Source: an uncultured Oscillospiraceae bacterium | Lineage (GTDB): Bacteria > Bacillota > Clostridia > Oscillospirales > Oscillospiraceae | NCBI GenBank assembly: GCA_947588605.1 | Contig: CANPYK010000003.1 | Span: 55,419 to 119,418, forward strand | Length of the DNA stretch: 64,000 nucleotides | Direction: 5' to 3' | Shown: in pieces, positions 8,755-19,159 of the stretch | How positions within the stretch are numbered: the stretch's first letter is position 1 | Layout: each line of letters opens with the position of its first letter | Translations under genes and position numbers: made by a program | Notes under the pieces: model-generated | What the model was told of the DNA's origin: nothing | Database searches by the model: none | Seen by the model: the letters and a program-made list of their open reading frames with translations, nothing else

Positions 8755-10404
8755 ATGAAAAAAGCACTCGCGCTCCTGTTGGCGCTCGTCCTGGTCCTTT
8801 CCCTGGCCGCCTGCGGCGAGTCCGGAGGGGACAGGGATAACGACAGGGACAAGAGCAGCCACGGCTCCGACTGGAACGACAAGACGGACCCCGAGACCAC
8901 GGACGGCCCCTCCGCCGAGGACTGCGGCGACTATGAGTCCGTCACGCTGGACGGCTATGACCACCAGTTCAAGAAATACGCCAACATGGCCAAGGGCCCC
9001 GTCACCCTTACCTACCTCACCACCGATGAGGAGGCCGTGGTCCGGCCGATGGTCGACGCCTTTATGGCGATCTACCCCAACATCACGGTGAACGTGGAGT
9101 ACATCCAGCTGCCGGAGCTGGCCGAGCGGATCTCCCAGGGCCTGTCCGGCGTGGACGCCCTGACGTTCGCGGACATGGACTCCGTCCTGAGCACCCGGTC
9201 CCTCCTGGACATCTCCGAATACTGGAACTCCGACGAGGAGACGAAGAACCTCGCCTCCACCGTCAACTCCGCGGGATTGGGGACCTACGGCCTCCAGGGC
9301 GGCCAGCGCTACGCCGTGCCTACGAATTTCTACCCCCAGCCCGTCTTTGTGGACCGGAACGTCCTCAAGACGCTGAACATCCCCATCCCCGGCCGCGACT
9401 GGACGTGGGACGAGATGATCGACATCATCAAGGCCGCCACCGGCTATACCGAAATCGACGGCATGAGGTATTACGGCCTCTCCGGCGCCAACGCGCTTGA
9501 CGGCTATTACAACATCGCCGCGGGCCAGGACATCATCGGCGCTTTCGGCTATGACGGCAGGGACTTCGACTTCACCGTCTGGGCCATGGGGGAGCGGGAA
9601 TACACCGATCTTAAGCTGGGCACCTATATGGCCCCCTCCTACGGCTCCCAGGAGTACGACCGCTGGCTGGACGACGCCGGCGCGTGGGCCCAGGCCAGCG
9701 GCCATGTAGCCGTTTTCACCGAGCCCTTCTATCTCTTCCAGAGCTTTTGGAACAAGGACGAAGGCGGCGAGACCAACATGGAGAAAGCTCACCTGGACAT
9801 AATCCCCTACGTCGCTCCCGCCGTCAAAAGCGGTGACGCCCAGGGCGTCCACAACACCCCCGCCACCATGGACTTCGGCGGCGTCGCCGCCGGCACCGAG
9901 CACCCCCGGGAGGCCTATGAGCTTTTGAAGTTCATGACCTTCGGCGTGGACGGCTGGGCCGTCCGGTGCGCCCTCTACGGCGACAGCTCCCTTCTCAACG
10001 CGGATGGCGAGCCCCTGCGTACGACCTCCATGTCCGTGCCTCTGACCACGGATGAGGAGATCTGGGAGAAGTACATCGACGTCTTCTGCCAGGGCATGGA
10101 CGAGGAGCACACCCAGCACTGGCGGGATTTCTTCGCCGCCTCCATGCAGCCCATCCCCACCCTCGGTCAGGTGACCATCCCCGGGTACATGGATTTCATC
10201 ATGGACTACATGTTCCCCCTGAATATCACCGGCCTGGTGGAATCCGGCCAGGCGCAGGCCGCCGATTACGCCGACGAGGCCACCCGGAAGGCCAACTGGT
10301 ATCACGCCGACGCGATGCTCCGTTACTTCGGCCCCGAGGGCTACAACGTCCTCACGGACGAAGAGACGGCGTTCTACAACGACCTTTTGAACGACAACGC
10401 CTGA
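8755..10404 (+). CDS. Extracellular solute-binding lipoprotein, paralog 2
   Basis: Second sugar-binding lipoprotein, 549 residues. The signal peptide carries lipobox LAAC and is followed by an acidic, low-complexity linker rich in D, S and K. The mature part matches the upstream gene along its whole length, which indicates tandem duplication with divergence (I estimate 40-50% identity by eye). ATG 8755 begins the lipoprotein signal, with GAAAGG about 10 nt upstream. Two binding proteins and two permease sets but one ATPase gene suggest two importers of related specificity sharing an ATPase, or one importer with two receptors. Confidence 0.9.
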   Translation: MKKALALLLALVLVLSLAACGESGGDRDNDRDKSSHGSDWNDKTDPETTDGPSAEDCGDYESVTLDGYDHQFKKYANMAKGPVTLTYLTTDEEAVVRPMVDAFMAIYPNITVNVEYIQLPELAERISQGLSGVDALTFADMDSVLSTRSLLDISEYWNSDEETKNLASTVNSAGLGTYGLQGGQRYAVPTNFYPQPVFVDRNVLKTLNIPIPGRDWTWDEMIDIIKAATGYTEIDGMRYYGLSGANALDGYYNIAAGQDIIGAFGYDGRDFDFTVWAMGEREYTDLKLGTYMAPSYGSQEYDRWLDDAGAWAQASGHVAVFTEPFYLFQSFWNKDEGGETNMEKAHLDIIPYVAPAVKSGDAQGVHNTPATMDFGGVAAGTEHPREAYELLKFMTFGVDGWAVRCALYGDSSLLNADGEPLRTTSMSVPLTTDEEIWEKYIDVFCQGMDEEHTQHWRDFFAASMQPIPTLGQVTIPGYMDFIMDYMFPLNITGLVESGQAQAADYADEATRKANWYHADAMLRYFGPEGYNVLTDEETAFYNDLLNDNA

Positions 10405-10412
10405 CACATCCG

Positions 10413-10430
10413 CTCCCCGGGAACGGGGAG
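10413..10430 (+). other. Intercistronic hairpin
   Basis: CTCCCCG and CGGGGAG form a perfect 7-bp stem with a GGAA loop between the second binding-protein gene and the LamG lipoprotein gene. There is no T-tract. Confidence 0.4.
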
Positions 10431-10443
10431 GAAACCAACCCGT

Positions 10444-10467
10444 ATTTGTCCGCTCAGCGGATAAAAT
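10444..10467 (+). promoter_or_regulatory. Palindrome next to a -10-like box upstream of the LamG lipoprotein gene
   Basis: TCCGCT-C-AGCGGA is a perfect inverted repeat flanked by ATTT and AAAT. It runs into TAAAAT (10462-10467), which resembles a -10 box, but no convincing -35 lies 17 nt upstream. It could be an operator, an internal promoter or a processing hairpin. Confidence 0.3.
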
Positions 10468-10487
10468 AGAAAGGAGACCTTAATTTT

Positions 10488-12092
10488 ATGAAGAAGTTTT
10501 TAGCCATCCTCCTGGCCCTCGTCATGGTCCTGGCCCTCGCGGCCTGCGGCGGCGGGGACGATAAGGAGACCACCCCCTCCGGCAGCGGCAGCGGCAGCGG
10601 CACCAGCAACCCCACCAGCGAGCCTGAAGCGACCGAGCCCCCCAAGCCCGCCGACGCCGAGCCCCTGCCCGCCGAGGCCCTCAACCACTGGGACTTCGAG
10701 TCCGCTGACGGCCTCACCGCCATGTACCAGATCCCCAAGCCCGCCGACTCCGAGCTCACCGGCGCTAATAAACTGATCGTCGAGTCCAAGCACGAGATCG
10801 AGTTCGCCGACGGCCCCGTGGGCAAGGCCGTGTATCTGGACGGCAATTACGGCATCAAGCTGGACATGAAGGCCCCCACCGATGACAGCTACACCATCGC
10901 CTTCTGGTACAACGGCGACCGTTTCTTTACCTACAGCCCCATCGTCACCATGGGCCGCAACATGGGCTTGGCCGCCAACAATGACCCCGCCACCGCCGTT
11001 GCCTGGTTCAACTTCACCCAGTGCGAGTGGGGTGCTGACTCCAGCGCTCCCCAGCTCGTCCCCACCGTCTGGAACCGCAACTCCTCCATCCCCTGGGCGC
11101 CCAACGGCACGGATGACCCCGGCGGAGTGTTCCCCTGGGTCGCCGGCGACAAGGTCTACGGCAAGAAGGAGTGGGCCCATGTGGCAGTCGTCGTTGACGG
11201 CAACCGCTACACCTGCCTCGACGACAACGGCGAGCGCATCGGCACGAAGCTCTACATCAACGGCGTCCTCATGTTCGACGCCAGCGCCGAGAACCTCTTC
11301 TATCAGGGCGTGGCCCCCGAGATCTTCCAGCATCTCGACACCGCCATCCGCGGCCTCGAGGCTTACATCGGCATCAACTACTGGGATGACAACTACAAGG
11401 GCTTCATCGACGATATGTATGTCTATGACGAGGCCCTGACCGCCGGCCAGATCACCAGCCTCTATCAGCTGGGCGATCCCTCCGTCACCTCCACCGCCCC
11501 CGAGTACACCGGCCCGACCGATGAGGAGCCGGAGACTCCTCCCGCGGCCGAGATTACCCCTGACGCCAACGCTCTTGAGGCCATTGGCACCACATCTCTT
11601 GATGCTGGCTTCTGGACCGTGCACACCAAGAGCTATGAGATGAAGGACGGCACCACCACTACCTTCAAGTTCAATAACTACGCCCCCGGCGACGCGGACA
11701 ACTACAAGTCCCTTTACACCGTTCTGTGCGGTATCTCCCTTGAGGCGGGCGCTGTTGACCCCAACACTCTCGAGGGTTATAAGGAGTACGCCGTTGTCCG
11801 TCCCGACATCTTTGCCTGGAGTCCCGCCGCCAACCCCCTCGACACCGCCACCTATGAGCATTCCTGGGGCGATGACTGGGCTGGCTATCGTGCTGTCATG
11901 AAGGATGCCGAGATCACCCTCGCGATCACCCGTGCCGGCGCTACCTTCACCCTGGACTACACGATCACCGGCGCTGACGGGACTGTCCTGACCGAGAAGG
12001 CTACCATCCCCACCGACGCCGCCGCTGACGCGCCTGTCTACGCTTTCTTTGGCACCGACCACGCCTACGTCGAGCTCCTCAGCGTTGAGTAA
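10488..12092 (+). CDS. LamG-domain lipoprotein, putative glycan-binding
   Basis: Surface lipoprotein of 534 residues. The signal peptide ends in lipobox LAAC, then a Ser/Gly/Glu/Pro linker (about 25-60). A concanavalin-like LamG domain follows (about 65-330), with the typical KLYINGVLMFDA and GFIDDMYVYDEALT strands. A second beta-rich C-terminal domain (about 360-534) is not recognised. ATG 10488 has AAAGGAGACC about 9 nt before it. No glycosidase catalytic pattern was seen, so a carbohydrate-binding role at the cell surface alongside the two binding lipoproteins is the best inference. The last third uses more T-ending codons than its neighbours. Confidence 0.8.
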   Translation: MKKFLAILLALVMVLALAACGGGDDKETTPSGSGSGSGTSNPTSEPEATEPPKPADAEPLPAEALNHWDFESADGLTAMYQIPKPADSELTGANKLIVESKHEIEFADGPVGKAVYLDGNYGIKLDMKAPTDDSYTIAFWYNGDRFFTYSPIVTMGRNMGLAANNDPATAVAWFNFTQCEWGADSSAPQLVPTVWNRNSSIPWAPNGTDDPGGVFPWVAGDKVYGKKEWAHVAVVVDGNRYTCLDDNGERIGTKLYINGVLMFDASAENLFYQGVAPEIFQHLDTAIRGLEAYIGINYWDDNYKGFIDDMYVYDEALTAGQITSLYQLGDPSVTSTAPEYTGPTDEEPETPPAAEITPDANALEAIGTTSLDAGFWTVHTKSYEMKDGTTTTFKFNNYAPGDADNYKSLYTVLCGISLEAGAVDPNTLEGYKEYAVVRPDIFAWSPAANPLDTATYEHSWGDDWAGYRAVMKDAEITLAITRAGATFTLDYTITGADGTVLTEKATIPTDAAADAPVYAFFGTDHAYVELLSVE

Positions 12093-12110
12093 TTCCACAG
12101 CATAAGCCTT

Positions 12111-12138
12111 GCGGGGCTTCCCCGGAAGCCCCGCTTTT
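12111..12138 (+). terminator. Probable intrinsic terminator after the lipoprotein gene
   Basis: GCGGGGCTTC and GAAGCCCCGC form a perfect 10-bp stem with a CCCG loop, followed by TTTT. A competing hairpin (CTTTTCCAG at 12134-12142 with CTGGAAAAG at 12162-12170) overlaps the T-run, so the two could be alternative folds. It separates the transport genes from the hydrolase genes. Confidence 0.6.
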
Positions 12139-12220
12139 CCAGAGGCACGAAGCTCGCGCCCCTGGAAAAGCGGACGCAGGGCGCCCGCCGATTTCTATGG
12201 AATACAAAAAAGGCAGGTTT

Positions 12221-13177
12221 ATGGACAAAAAGCTTGAATTCAACAAGGTGTGGATCCCCCAGCGGGCGGATCCCTTCGTCACCAGGGATGAGAAGGGGAA
12301 TTACTACTTCACCGCCTCCATCCCCAGCTACGACAAGATCGTTCTCCGCAGGGCCCCGTCCCTGGCGGAGCTCCCCGAGGCCGAGGAGCACGTCCTGTGG
12401 ACGGCCCACGAGTCCGGCCCCCAGAGCTTGCACATCTGGGCCCCCGAGCTCCACAAGGTCTTCGGCAAGTGGTACATCTACTACTCCGGCGGCATGAAGA
12501 CCCAGCCCTGGCACATCCGCCCTTACGTGCTGGAGTGCCAGAGCGACGACCCTATCGCCGGCCCCTGGGTGGAAAAGGGCAAGATGCGGGCGGCCAAGGA
12601 CGATAAGTTCTCCTTCCGCGCCTTCTCCCTGGACGCCACCGTCTTCCAGTGCAACGGCTCCTGGTACTACGTCTGGGCCGAAAAGGTGGGCGTAGGCAAG
12701 CAGGTCTCCAACCTCTACATCGCCCGGATGAAAAACGGCTACACGCTGGACACCGTCCAGGTGATGCTCACCACCCCCGACTACGATTGGGAGCGCCACG
12801 GCTTCTGGGTCAACGAGGGCCCGGCGGTCATCAAGCGCAACGGCAAGGTGTATCTCACCTACTCCGCCTCCGATACCGGCGTCAACTACTGCATGGGCAT
12901 GCTCACCGCCGACGAGGACGCGGACCTCTTAGACCCCCTGAGCTGGAAAAAGGAGCGCTGGCCCGTCCTGCGCACCGATCTGGAGAAGGGCGTCTACGGC
13001 CCGGGGCACAACTCCTTCACCAAGGACGAAAACGGCAACGACATCCTGGTCTTCCACGCCCGCACCGAGCCGGAGATCGAGGGCAACCCCCTCTACAACC
13101 CCAACCGCCACGCCATGCTCCAGCCCATCGACTGGAACGACGAAAAGCCCATTTTCAGCTTCGACAACGAGCTGTAA
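12221..13177 (+). CDS. Glycoside hydrolase family 43 protein (arabinan-active)
   Basis: Five-bladed beta-propeller glycosidase of 318 residues. The GH43 triad is visible: general base Asp17 (RADPFV), pKa-modulating Asp138 (SLDATV) and general acid Glu199 (NEGPAV). Other family landmarks are APELH, WYIYYSGG and GPGHNSFT. There is no signal peptide, so it should work in the cytoplasm on imported arabino-oligosaccharides. ATG 12221 is preferred over 12197 because AAAAAGGCAGG lies just upstream and the family motif starts soon after. It is 26 bp from the GH51 gene, in the same direction. Exo-alpha-L-arabinofuranosidase is likely; exact linkage preference is unknown. Confidence 0.85.
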   Translation: MDKKLEFNKVWIPQRADPFVTRDEKGNYYFTASIPSYDKIVLRRAPSLAELPEAEEHVLWTAHESGPQSLHIWAPELHKVFGKWYIYYSGGMKTQPWHIRPYVLECQSDDPIAGPWVEKGKMRAAKDDKFSFRAFSLDATVFQCNGSWYYVWAEKVGVGKQVSNLYIARMKNGYTLDTVQVMLTTPDYDWERHGFWVNEGPAVIKRNGKVYLTYSASDTGVNYCMGMLTADEDADLLDPLSWKKERWPVLRTDLEKGVYGPGHNSFTKDENGNDILVFHARTEPEIEGNPLYNPNRHAMLQPIDWNDEKPIFSFDNEL

Positions 13178-13203
13178 TAAGAATTTAGTGAGGATTTTAC
13201 CCT

Positions 13204-14700
13204 ATGGCAACTCTGAAGATCAACGAAAACGAAAAGCTCAGCCACATCGCCCCCGAGATCTACGGCCATTTTTCCGAGCACCTGGGCCGGTGCGTCTATG
13301 AGGGGCTCTATGTGGGCGAAAATTCCGACATCCCCAACGAGAACGGGATGCGCAAGGACGTGGTGGAGGCCCTGCGGGAGCTGAAGGTCCCCGTCCTGCG
13401 CTGGCCGGGCGGCTGCTTTGCCGACGAGTACCACTGGAAGGACGGCATCGGCCCCAAGGCGACCCGGAAAAAGATGATCAACACCAACTGGGGCGGCGTC
13501 ATGGAGGACAACTCCTTCGGCACCCACGAGTTCTTTGAGCTCTGCCGCCAGATCGGCTGCAAGACCTACATCAACGGCAACGTGGGCTCCGGCTCCGTGC
13601 GGGAGATGAGCGAGTGGATCGAGTACATGACCTTCCCCGGCGTCTCTCCCATGGCCGACGAGCGCGCCAAAAACGGCCACCCCGGCCCCTGGAAGGTGGA
13701 TTTCTTCGGCGTGGGCAACGAAAACTGGGGCTGCGGCGGCAACATGACGCCGGAGTATTACGGCAACCTCTACCGCCGCTACCAGACCTTCGTGCGCCGC
13801 TACGACAAGGCCGCCCCCATCAAAAAGGTCTGCTGCGGCGCCAATGTGGACGACGCCTTCTGGACCGAGGGGGTGCTGAAGACCTGCTTTGCCCAGCCCC
13901 AGCCGGACTTCGCCCACGGGTTCATGGATTTCCTGAGCCTCCACTACTACGTCCATCCGGGCGGATGGAAGCACAAGGGCAGCGCCACACAGTTTGACGA
14001 GGAGATGTTCTACACCACCATGGCCAAGGCCCTCTATATGGAGGACCTCATCAACCTCCACGGGTCCATCATGGACAAATACGACCCCGCCAAGAAGATC
14101 GGCATGAGCGTGGACGAGTGGGGCGGCTGGTACGACGTGGAGCCGGGGACGAATCCGGGCTTCCTCTATCAGCAGAACACCGTCCGTGACGCCCTCATCG
14201 CCGGCATCACCCTCAACATCTTCAATAAGCACTCCGACCGGGTGCGCATGGCGTGTCTGGCCCAGATGGTCAACGTCCTCCAGGCCGTGGTCCTCACCGA
14301 GGGCCCGGAGATGGTCCTGACGCCCACCTACCACGTGATGCATATGTACCGCCACCACCAGGACGGCGACCTTGTGAGAAGCGCCCTCTCGGGCGTCAAG
14401 ACCGTGGGCGCCGGCAGCGCCGCCGTGCCTCAGATCACCGAGTCCGTCTCCGTCAAGGACGGCGTCCTCACCGTGACCCTCGCCAACCTCTCCGCCACCG
14501 ACAGCGAAAAGGTCGCCCTGGAGCTGGAGGGCGGGGATTGGAGGGTCTGCGAGGCGAAGATCGTCGCCTCTGGCGACATCCATGATTTCAACACCTTCGA
14601 GCGCAAGGACACCGTGGTAGAGCGGGACTTCACCGGCATGGACGGCCTCACCGCCACCCTGCCCGCCGCGTCCGTGGTGGAGCTCCGGCTTTCCAAATGA
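13204..14700 (+). CDS. abfA: Alpha-L-arabinofuranosidase, GH51
   Basis: Cytoplasmic retaining exo-enzyme that removes terminal alpha-L-arabinofuranosyl units from arabino-oligosaccharides. The 498-residue length matches intracellular GH51 enzymes. The acid/base lies in GVGNENWG (Glu173) and the nucleophile in [10 protein letters not shown] (Glu305). The order is a (beta/alpha)8 barrel followed by a C-terminal beta-sandwich. ATG 13204 follows GTGAGGA by about 8 nt. Its stop codon overlaps the start of the small Cys-rich gene (ATGA at 14697). Together with GH43, GH93-like and GH127 it would reduce arabinan fragments to L-arabinose for AraA. Confidence 0.95.
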   Translation: MATLKINENEKLSHIAPEIYGHFSEHLGRCVYEGLYVGENSDIPNENGMRKDVVEALRELKVPVLRWPGGCFADEYHWKDGIGPKATRKKMINTNWGGVMEDNSFGTHEFFELCRQIGCKTYINGNVGSGSVREMSEWIEYMTFPGVSPMADERAKNGHPGPWKVDFFGVGNENWGCGGNMTPEYYGNLYRRYQTFVRRYDKAAPIKKVCCGANVDDAFWTEGVLKTCFAQPQPDFAHGFMDFLSLHYYVHPGGWKHKGSATQFDEEMFYTTMAKALYMEDLINLHGSIMDKYDPAKKIGMSVDEWGGWYDVEPGTNPGFLYQQNTVRDALIAGITLNIFNKHSDRVRMACLAQMVNVLQAVVLTEGPEMVLTPTYHVMHMYRHHQDGDLVRSALSGVKTVGAGSAAVPQITESVSVKDGVLTVTLANLSATDSEKVALELEGGDWRVCEAKIVASGDIHDFNTFERKDTVVERDFTGMDGLTATLPAASVVELRLSK

Positions 14701-14942
14701 CCTCCGTCATCTGCAAAAAATGCCTCATCGGCATGGACGCGGAAAATTATCTCGAGCTGATCGCGAAAAACCGCTCGGCGGTCCGGGAACGTGACCGGAC
14801 CGCCGAGGAGGACTATCAAAACCGTATCGCCATTTGCGAGGCGTGCGAGCGCCTCAGCGGCCCCACGTGTCTCGCCTGCGGGTGCTATGTGGAACTGCGG
14901 GCCATCCGCAAGGTCAGCCACTGTCCCTACAAGAAGTGGTAG
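14697..14942 (+). CDS. Small cysteine-rich protein, DUF6171-like
   Basis: 81-residue protein with cysteine pairs that look like zinc-binding knuckles: CKKC near the start, CEAC in the middle, then CLACGC and a final Cys (SHCPYKKW). The family resembles DUF6171, a small widespread Firmicutes family of unknown function. It overlaps the GH51 stop by the ATGA configuration, so translation is probably coupled. It ends 1 bp before the convergent ArsR-type gene, with no visible terminator between them. No enzymatic role can be assigned; it could bind metal or a protein partner. Confidence 0.7.
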   Translation: MTSVICKKCLIGMDAENYLELIAKNRSAVRERDRTAEEDYQNRIAICEACERLSGPTCLACGCYVELRAIRKVSHCPYKKW

Positions 14943-14943
14943 A

Positions 14944-15861
14944 TCACTCCATATTCTCGTGGTAGAAGGAGAACCGGATATCCTGCCGGTAGTTGCCGAA
15001 GCTCTTGCCGAAGAGCGTCAGGCCCCCCACGTTGGGGGAATCCTCCGTGACGGCAAGGCGGAAGGTCATGGGCTGGCCGGGGACCAGATCCAGCGCCTCC
15101 ACGGTGACGTCGGAGATCTTCAGCCCGTCGATGAACGTCCCCTGATCGGTGACGGTCAGGAGCTTCAGGATGCCGTACTGGTTCCAGTTCACCGGCCACC
15201 AGTCCGGGGTCAGGAGTCCCTTGGCGTCCCCGAAATCCCCCGGCGAGGTCCAGACGCCCACCTCCACGCCGTTGACGGAGAAGTGGATGTCCGAGGGCCA
15301 GTGGCTGTTGATGCCCGGCGCTTCGGAGCTGAGCTCGCAGGAGACGCCGATGCCGGTGATGCGCTGGCTGCGGGTGAGGAAATTGGGCACCGTGTACTCC
15401 ACGAAGCCCCTGGCGAACCACAGGATGTCCGCGTTGAACCGGTCCGGGTGGTCGAAATACCGGGGGTCGTCGGTCTCGCCGATGAGCGCCTCCGGCGTGG
15501 CGATGCCGCAGGTGGGAAGGATGGACTTCCGGGAATAGTGGCCCACCTTCATTTCCGTGGTCTGTACGTTGGGCTCCTTGCGGTTGCGCTGGATGTCGAT
15601 GAGCACCCGGTCCGTGGCCAGAGAGCAGATCTTCCCGTTCCCGTGGCCGGTGGTGCTGGCCGTGACGGTGATGAGCCCGCAGGACTCCAGCTTCCGGATG
15701 TGCGCCGTCAGCGCCCCGCCGGTGAGATCCAGGCGCGAGGCGATCTGGTTCATGCTCATGCGCTTCTCCTCCAGGAGAAGCTTCAGGATCTCCACCCGCG
15801 TTTCCGATCCCAGGGCCTTGAAGAGCTCCAGCCCGTCGTCCAGGGATTTGATGTGCAGCAT
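14944..15861 (-). CDS. ArsR-type HTH regulator with large C-terminal domain
   Basis: 305-residue DNA-binding regulator. Residues about 5-75 form a winged helix (LGSETRVEILKLL, then MNQIASRLDLTGGALTAHIRKLE, wing ITVTASTTGHG). Residues about 95-305 form a beta-rich domain that I do not recognise (many W, G and P; STOPs no known enzyme motif), probably a ligand sensor. The metal-binding ELCVCDL-type site of classical ArsR is absent. ATG 15861 is chosen because GGGGGTG lies just upstream, and the GTG at 15894 falls inside the -10 box. It is divergent from the GH127 gene and convergent with GH51/DUF6171, so it is the likely local regulator of arabinan use. Confidence 0.8.
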   Translation of the reverse strand: MLHIKSLDDGLELFKALGSETRVEILKLLLEEKRMSMNQIASRLDLTGGALTAHIRKLESCGLITVTASTTGHGNGKICSLATDRVLIDIQRNRKEPNVQTTEMKVGHYSRKSILPTCGIATPEALIGETDDPRYFDHPDRFNADILWFARGFVEYTVPNFLTRSQRITGIGVSCELSSEAPGINSHWPSDIHFSVNGVEVGVWTSPGDFGDAKGLLTPDWWPVNWNQYGILKLLTVTDQGTFIDGLKISDVTVEALDLVPGQPMTFRLAVTEDSPNVGGLTLFGKSFGNYRQDIRFSFYHENME

Positions 15862-15892
15862 AGGAACACCCCCAATAGTTTCATTTGACACC

Positions 15893-15922
15893 ATTATAAC
15901 CCATAGAAGCGCAGTCAGTCAA
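15893..15922 (-). promoter_or_regulatory. Sigma-A promoter of the ArsR-type gene
   Basis: On the minus strand TTGACT (15922-15917), 18 nt spacer, TATAAT (15898-15893). Transcription would begin near 15886, giving a short leader before ATG 15861. Confidence 0.75.
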
Positions 15923-15999
15923 TGCGATTTCTTTAGAAAGCCGTAAACATACCGCCGAATTTTCCGGCGGCAGGACATGATTTTGTGGGGAAAACGTCG

Positions 16000-17934
16000 A
16001 TGGCAAATACGAAATTTGAAAAAAATTTAAAATATTTGCCGCTCCGGGACACCCGGATCGACGATCCCTTCTGGAACGGGTGCGTGCGTCTCGTCACCGG
16101 CGAGATCCTGCCCTACCAGTATGACTCCCTGTGGGACCGCATCCCCGGCGCGCCCCCCAGCCGCTGTATCCGCAATCTGCGGGTGGCGGCGGGCCTGGAG
16201 GAGGGCGAGTTCGAGGGCTGGGTCTTCCAGGACACCGACCTTGCCAAGTGGCTGGAGGCGGCGGCCTACTCCCTGGCGGCTCTGCCGGACAAGAAGCTCC
16301 GGGACACCGCCGAGGACATGATCGACCTGGTCCTCCAGGCCCAACAGCCCAACGGCTACCTCAACAGCTATTTCACCGTCAAGCACCCCGGACACCAGTT
16401 CTGCAACCTCAAGGAGGGCCACGAGCTCTACACCGCCGGCCACTTCATCGAGGCCGCCGTCGCCTGGTACCAGGTGACGGGGGAGGACCGGTTTTTGAAC
16501 GCCATGCGGCGCTTCGCCGACCTCATCTGCGAGGTCTTCCACACCCCCGACTACGCCGACGCGGTGCCGGGGCACGAGGAGATCGAGCTGGCGCTCTATA
16601 GGCTCTATGAGGTCACCGGCGAGGAGAAATACCGCGCCATGGCCTACGATTTTGTGAACCGCCGGGGGACCACGGACTATTTGAGCCGCGAGCACACCCT
16701 GCCCCGGTTCATCGACGTCTGGCACGACCGGGGGCCCTACATCCCGGAGTACGCCCAGGCGCACCTTCCCGTCCGGGAGCAGACCACCGCCGAGGGCCAC
16801 GCCGTCCGGGCGCTCTACCTTTACTCCGCCATGGCGGACCTGGCCGGGAGCTACCATGACGAGGCGCTGCTCGCGGCCTGCGAACGGCTTTACGACAACA
16901 TCGTGGAGCGGCGCATGTACCTCACCGGCGGCATCGGCAGCTCCGGCACGCTGGAGCGCTTCACCGTGGACTACGACCTGCCCAACGACACGGCCTACGC
17001 CGAAAGCTGCGCGTCCATTGCCCTGGCCATGTTCTGCAAGCGCATGGCCCGCGTCACCGGGGACGCCAAGTACATGGACACCGCCGAGCTTGCCATTTAC
17101 AACACCGTCCTCGCCGGCATCGCCATGGACGGCAGGAGCTTCTTCTACGTCAACCCCCTGGAGGTCATCCCCGACCAGTGCATCCCCGCCACCGACCGGG
17201 CCCATGTCAAGCCCGTCCGGCAAAAGTGGTTCGGCTGCGCCTGCTGCCCGCCCAACATCGCCAGGACCCTGGCGTCCCTGGGCGAATACGTCCTTCTGGA
17301 GGGCGAGGACAGCGTCCGGGTGAACCTCCTCATCAGCGGCGCCTATAAGACCCGCCTTCACGGCGTGCCCGTGGAGCTCACGGTGGACTCCTCCCTCCCC
17401 TGGGAGGGCCGGGCGGTCCTGCGCCTCCGGGCGGAGAAGCCCGTCACCGGCAGGCTCCTCATCCGCGTGCCCGAGTACGCCGAGGACCCGGCGTTCGCCG
17501 CCGCCGGCGGGCCCTTTGTCCCGGCCATGGACCGGGGCTACGCCGTCATCGACGTGAACGGCACGGAGACGAGGGTGACCTTCACCTTCGGCATGACGGC
17601 CCGCCTCATCTACGCCAATCCCCGCGTCAGTGCCGACGCCGGCAAGGTCGCGGTGAAAAAAGGTCCTCTCGTTTACTGCCTGGAGGAGATGGACAACGGC
17701 GCGGGCCTTGCGTCCCTGCGCATCGACACCACCAAGGCCCTCAGGGAGGTCCCCGGCGGCGATCTGCGCGACTGCGTCACCATCGAGGCGGAGGGGGAGA
17801 GGCTCACCTGGAGCGGCAGGCTCTACAGCACCCGCGCCCCGGACGCCGTCCCCGCGAAGCTCACCTTTATCCCCTACTGCTTCTGGGGCAACCGGACGCC
17901 GGGGGAGATGACCGTCTGGGTCAACAAAAAATAA
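16000..17934 (+). CDS. Beta-L-arabinofuranosidase, GH127
   Basis: Enzyme of the DUF1680/GH127 family that cleaves beta-L-arabinofuranosyl linkages, as in Bifidobacterium HypBA1. The cysteine-zinc active site is preserved: Glu335 and Cys337 (AESC) and the Cys415-Cys416 pair ([11 protein letters not shown]). These match HypBA1 Glu338, Cys340 and Cys417/Cys418 in order and nearly in number. Cys415 would be the nucleophile. There is an alpha/alpha barrel of about 440 residues, then beta-sandwich domains; total 644 residues. No signal peptide. ATG 16000 is used; GTG 15985 in frame would add five residues. It is transcribed divergently from the ArsR-type regulator and followed by msmK after 35 bp. 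Confidence 0.93.
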   Translation: MANTKFEKNLKYLPLRDTRIDDPFWNGCVRLVTGEILPYQYDSLWDRIPGAPPSRCIRNLRVAAGLEEGEFEGWVFQDTDLAKWLEAAAYSLAALPDKKLRDTAEDMIDLVLQAQQPNGYLNSYFTVKHPGHQFCNLKEGHELYTAGHFIEAAVAWYQVTGEDRFLNAMRRFADLICEVFHTPDYADAVPGHEEIELALYRLYEVTGEEKYRAMAYDFVNRRGTTDYLSREHTLPRFIDVWHDRGPYIPEYAQAHLPVREQTTAEGHAVRALYLYSAMADLAGSYHDEALLAACERLYDNIVERRMYLTGGIGSSGTLERFTVDYDLPNDTAYAESCASIALAMFCKRMARVTGDAKYMDTAELAIYNTVLAGIAMDGRSFFYVNPLEVIPDQCIPATDRAHVKPVRQKWFGCACCPPNIARTLASLGEYVLLEGEDSVRVNLLISGAYKTRLHGVPVELTVDSSLPWEGRAVLRLRAEKPVTGRLLIRVPEYAEDPAFAAAGGPFVPAMDRGYAVIDVNGTETRVTFTFGMTARLIYANPRVSADAGKVAVKKGPLVYCLEEMDNGAGLASLRIDTTKALREVPGGDLRDCVTIEAEGERLTWSGRLYSTRAPDAVPAKLTFIPYCFWGNRTPGEMTVWVNKK

Positions 17935-17969
17935 AAAAATTTTAAATTACAATATATGGAGGGTTCATT

Positions 17970-19142
<1,173 letters not shown>

Positions 19143-19159
19143 TTTCACCTATACCAGTT

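Noticed and set aside
15885..15890. TTGACA on the + strand as -35 of the GH127 gene
   Set aside because: No -10 box lies 16-18 nt downstream; the match probably overlaps regulator-binding sequence by chance.
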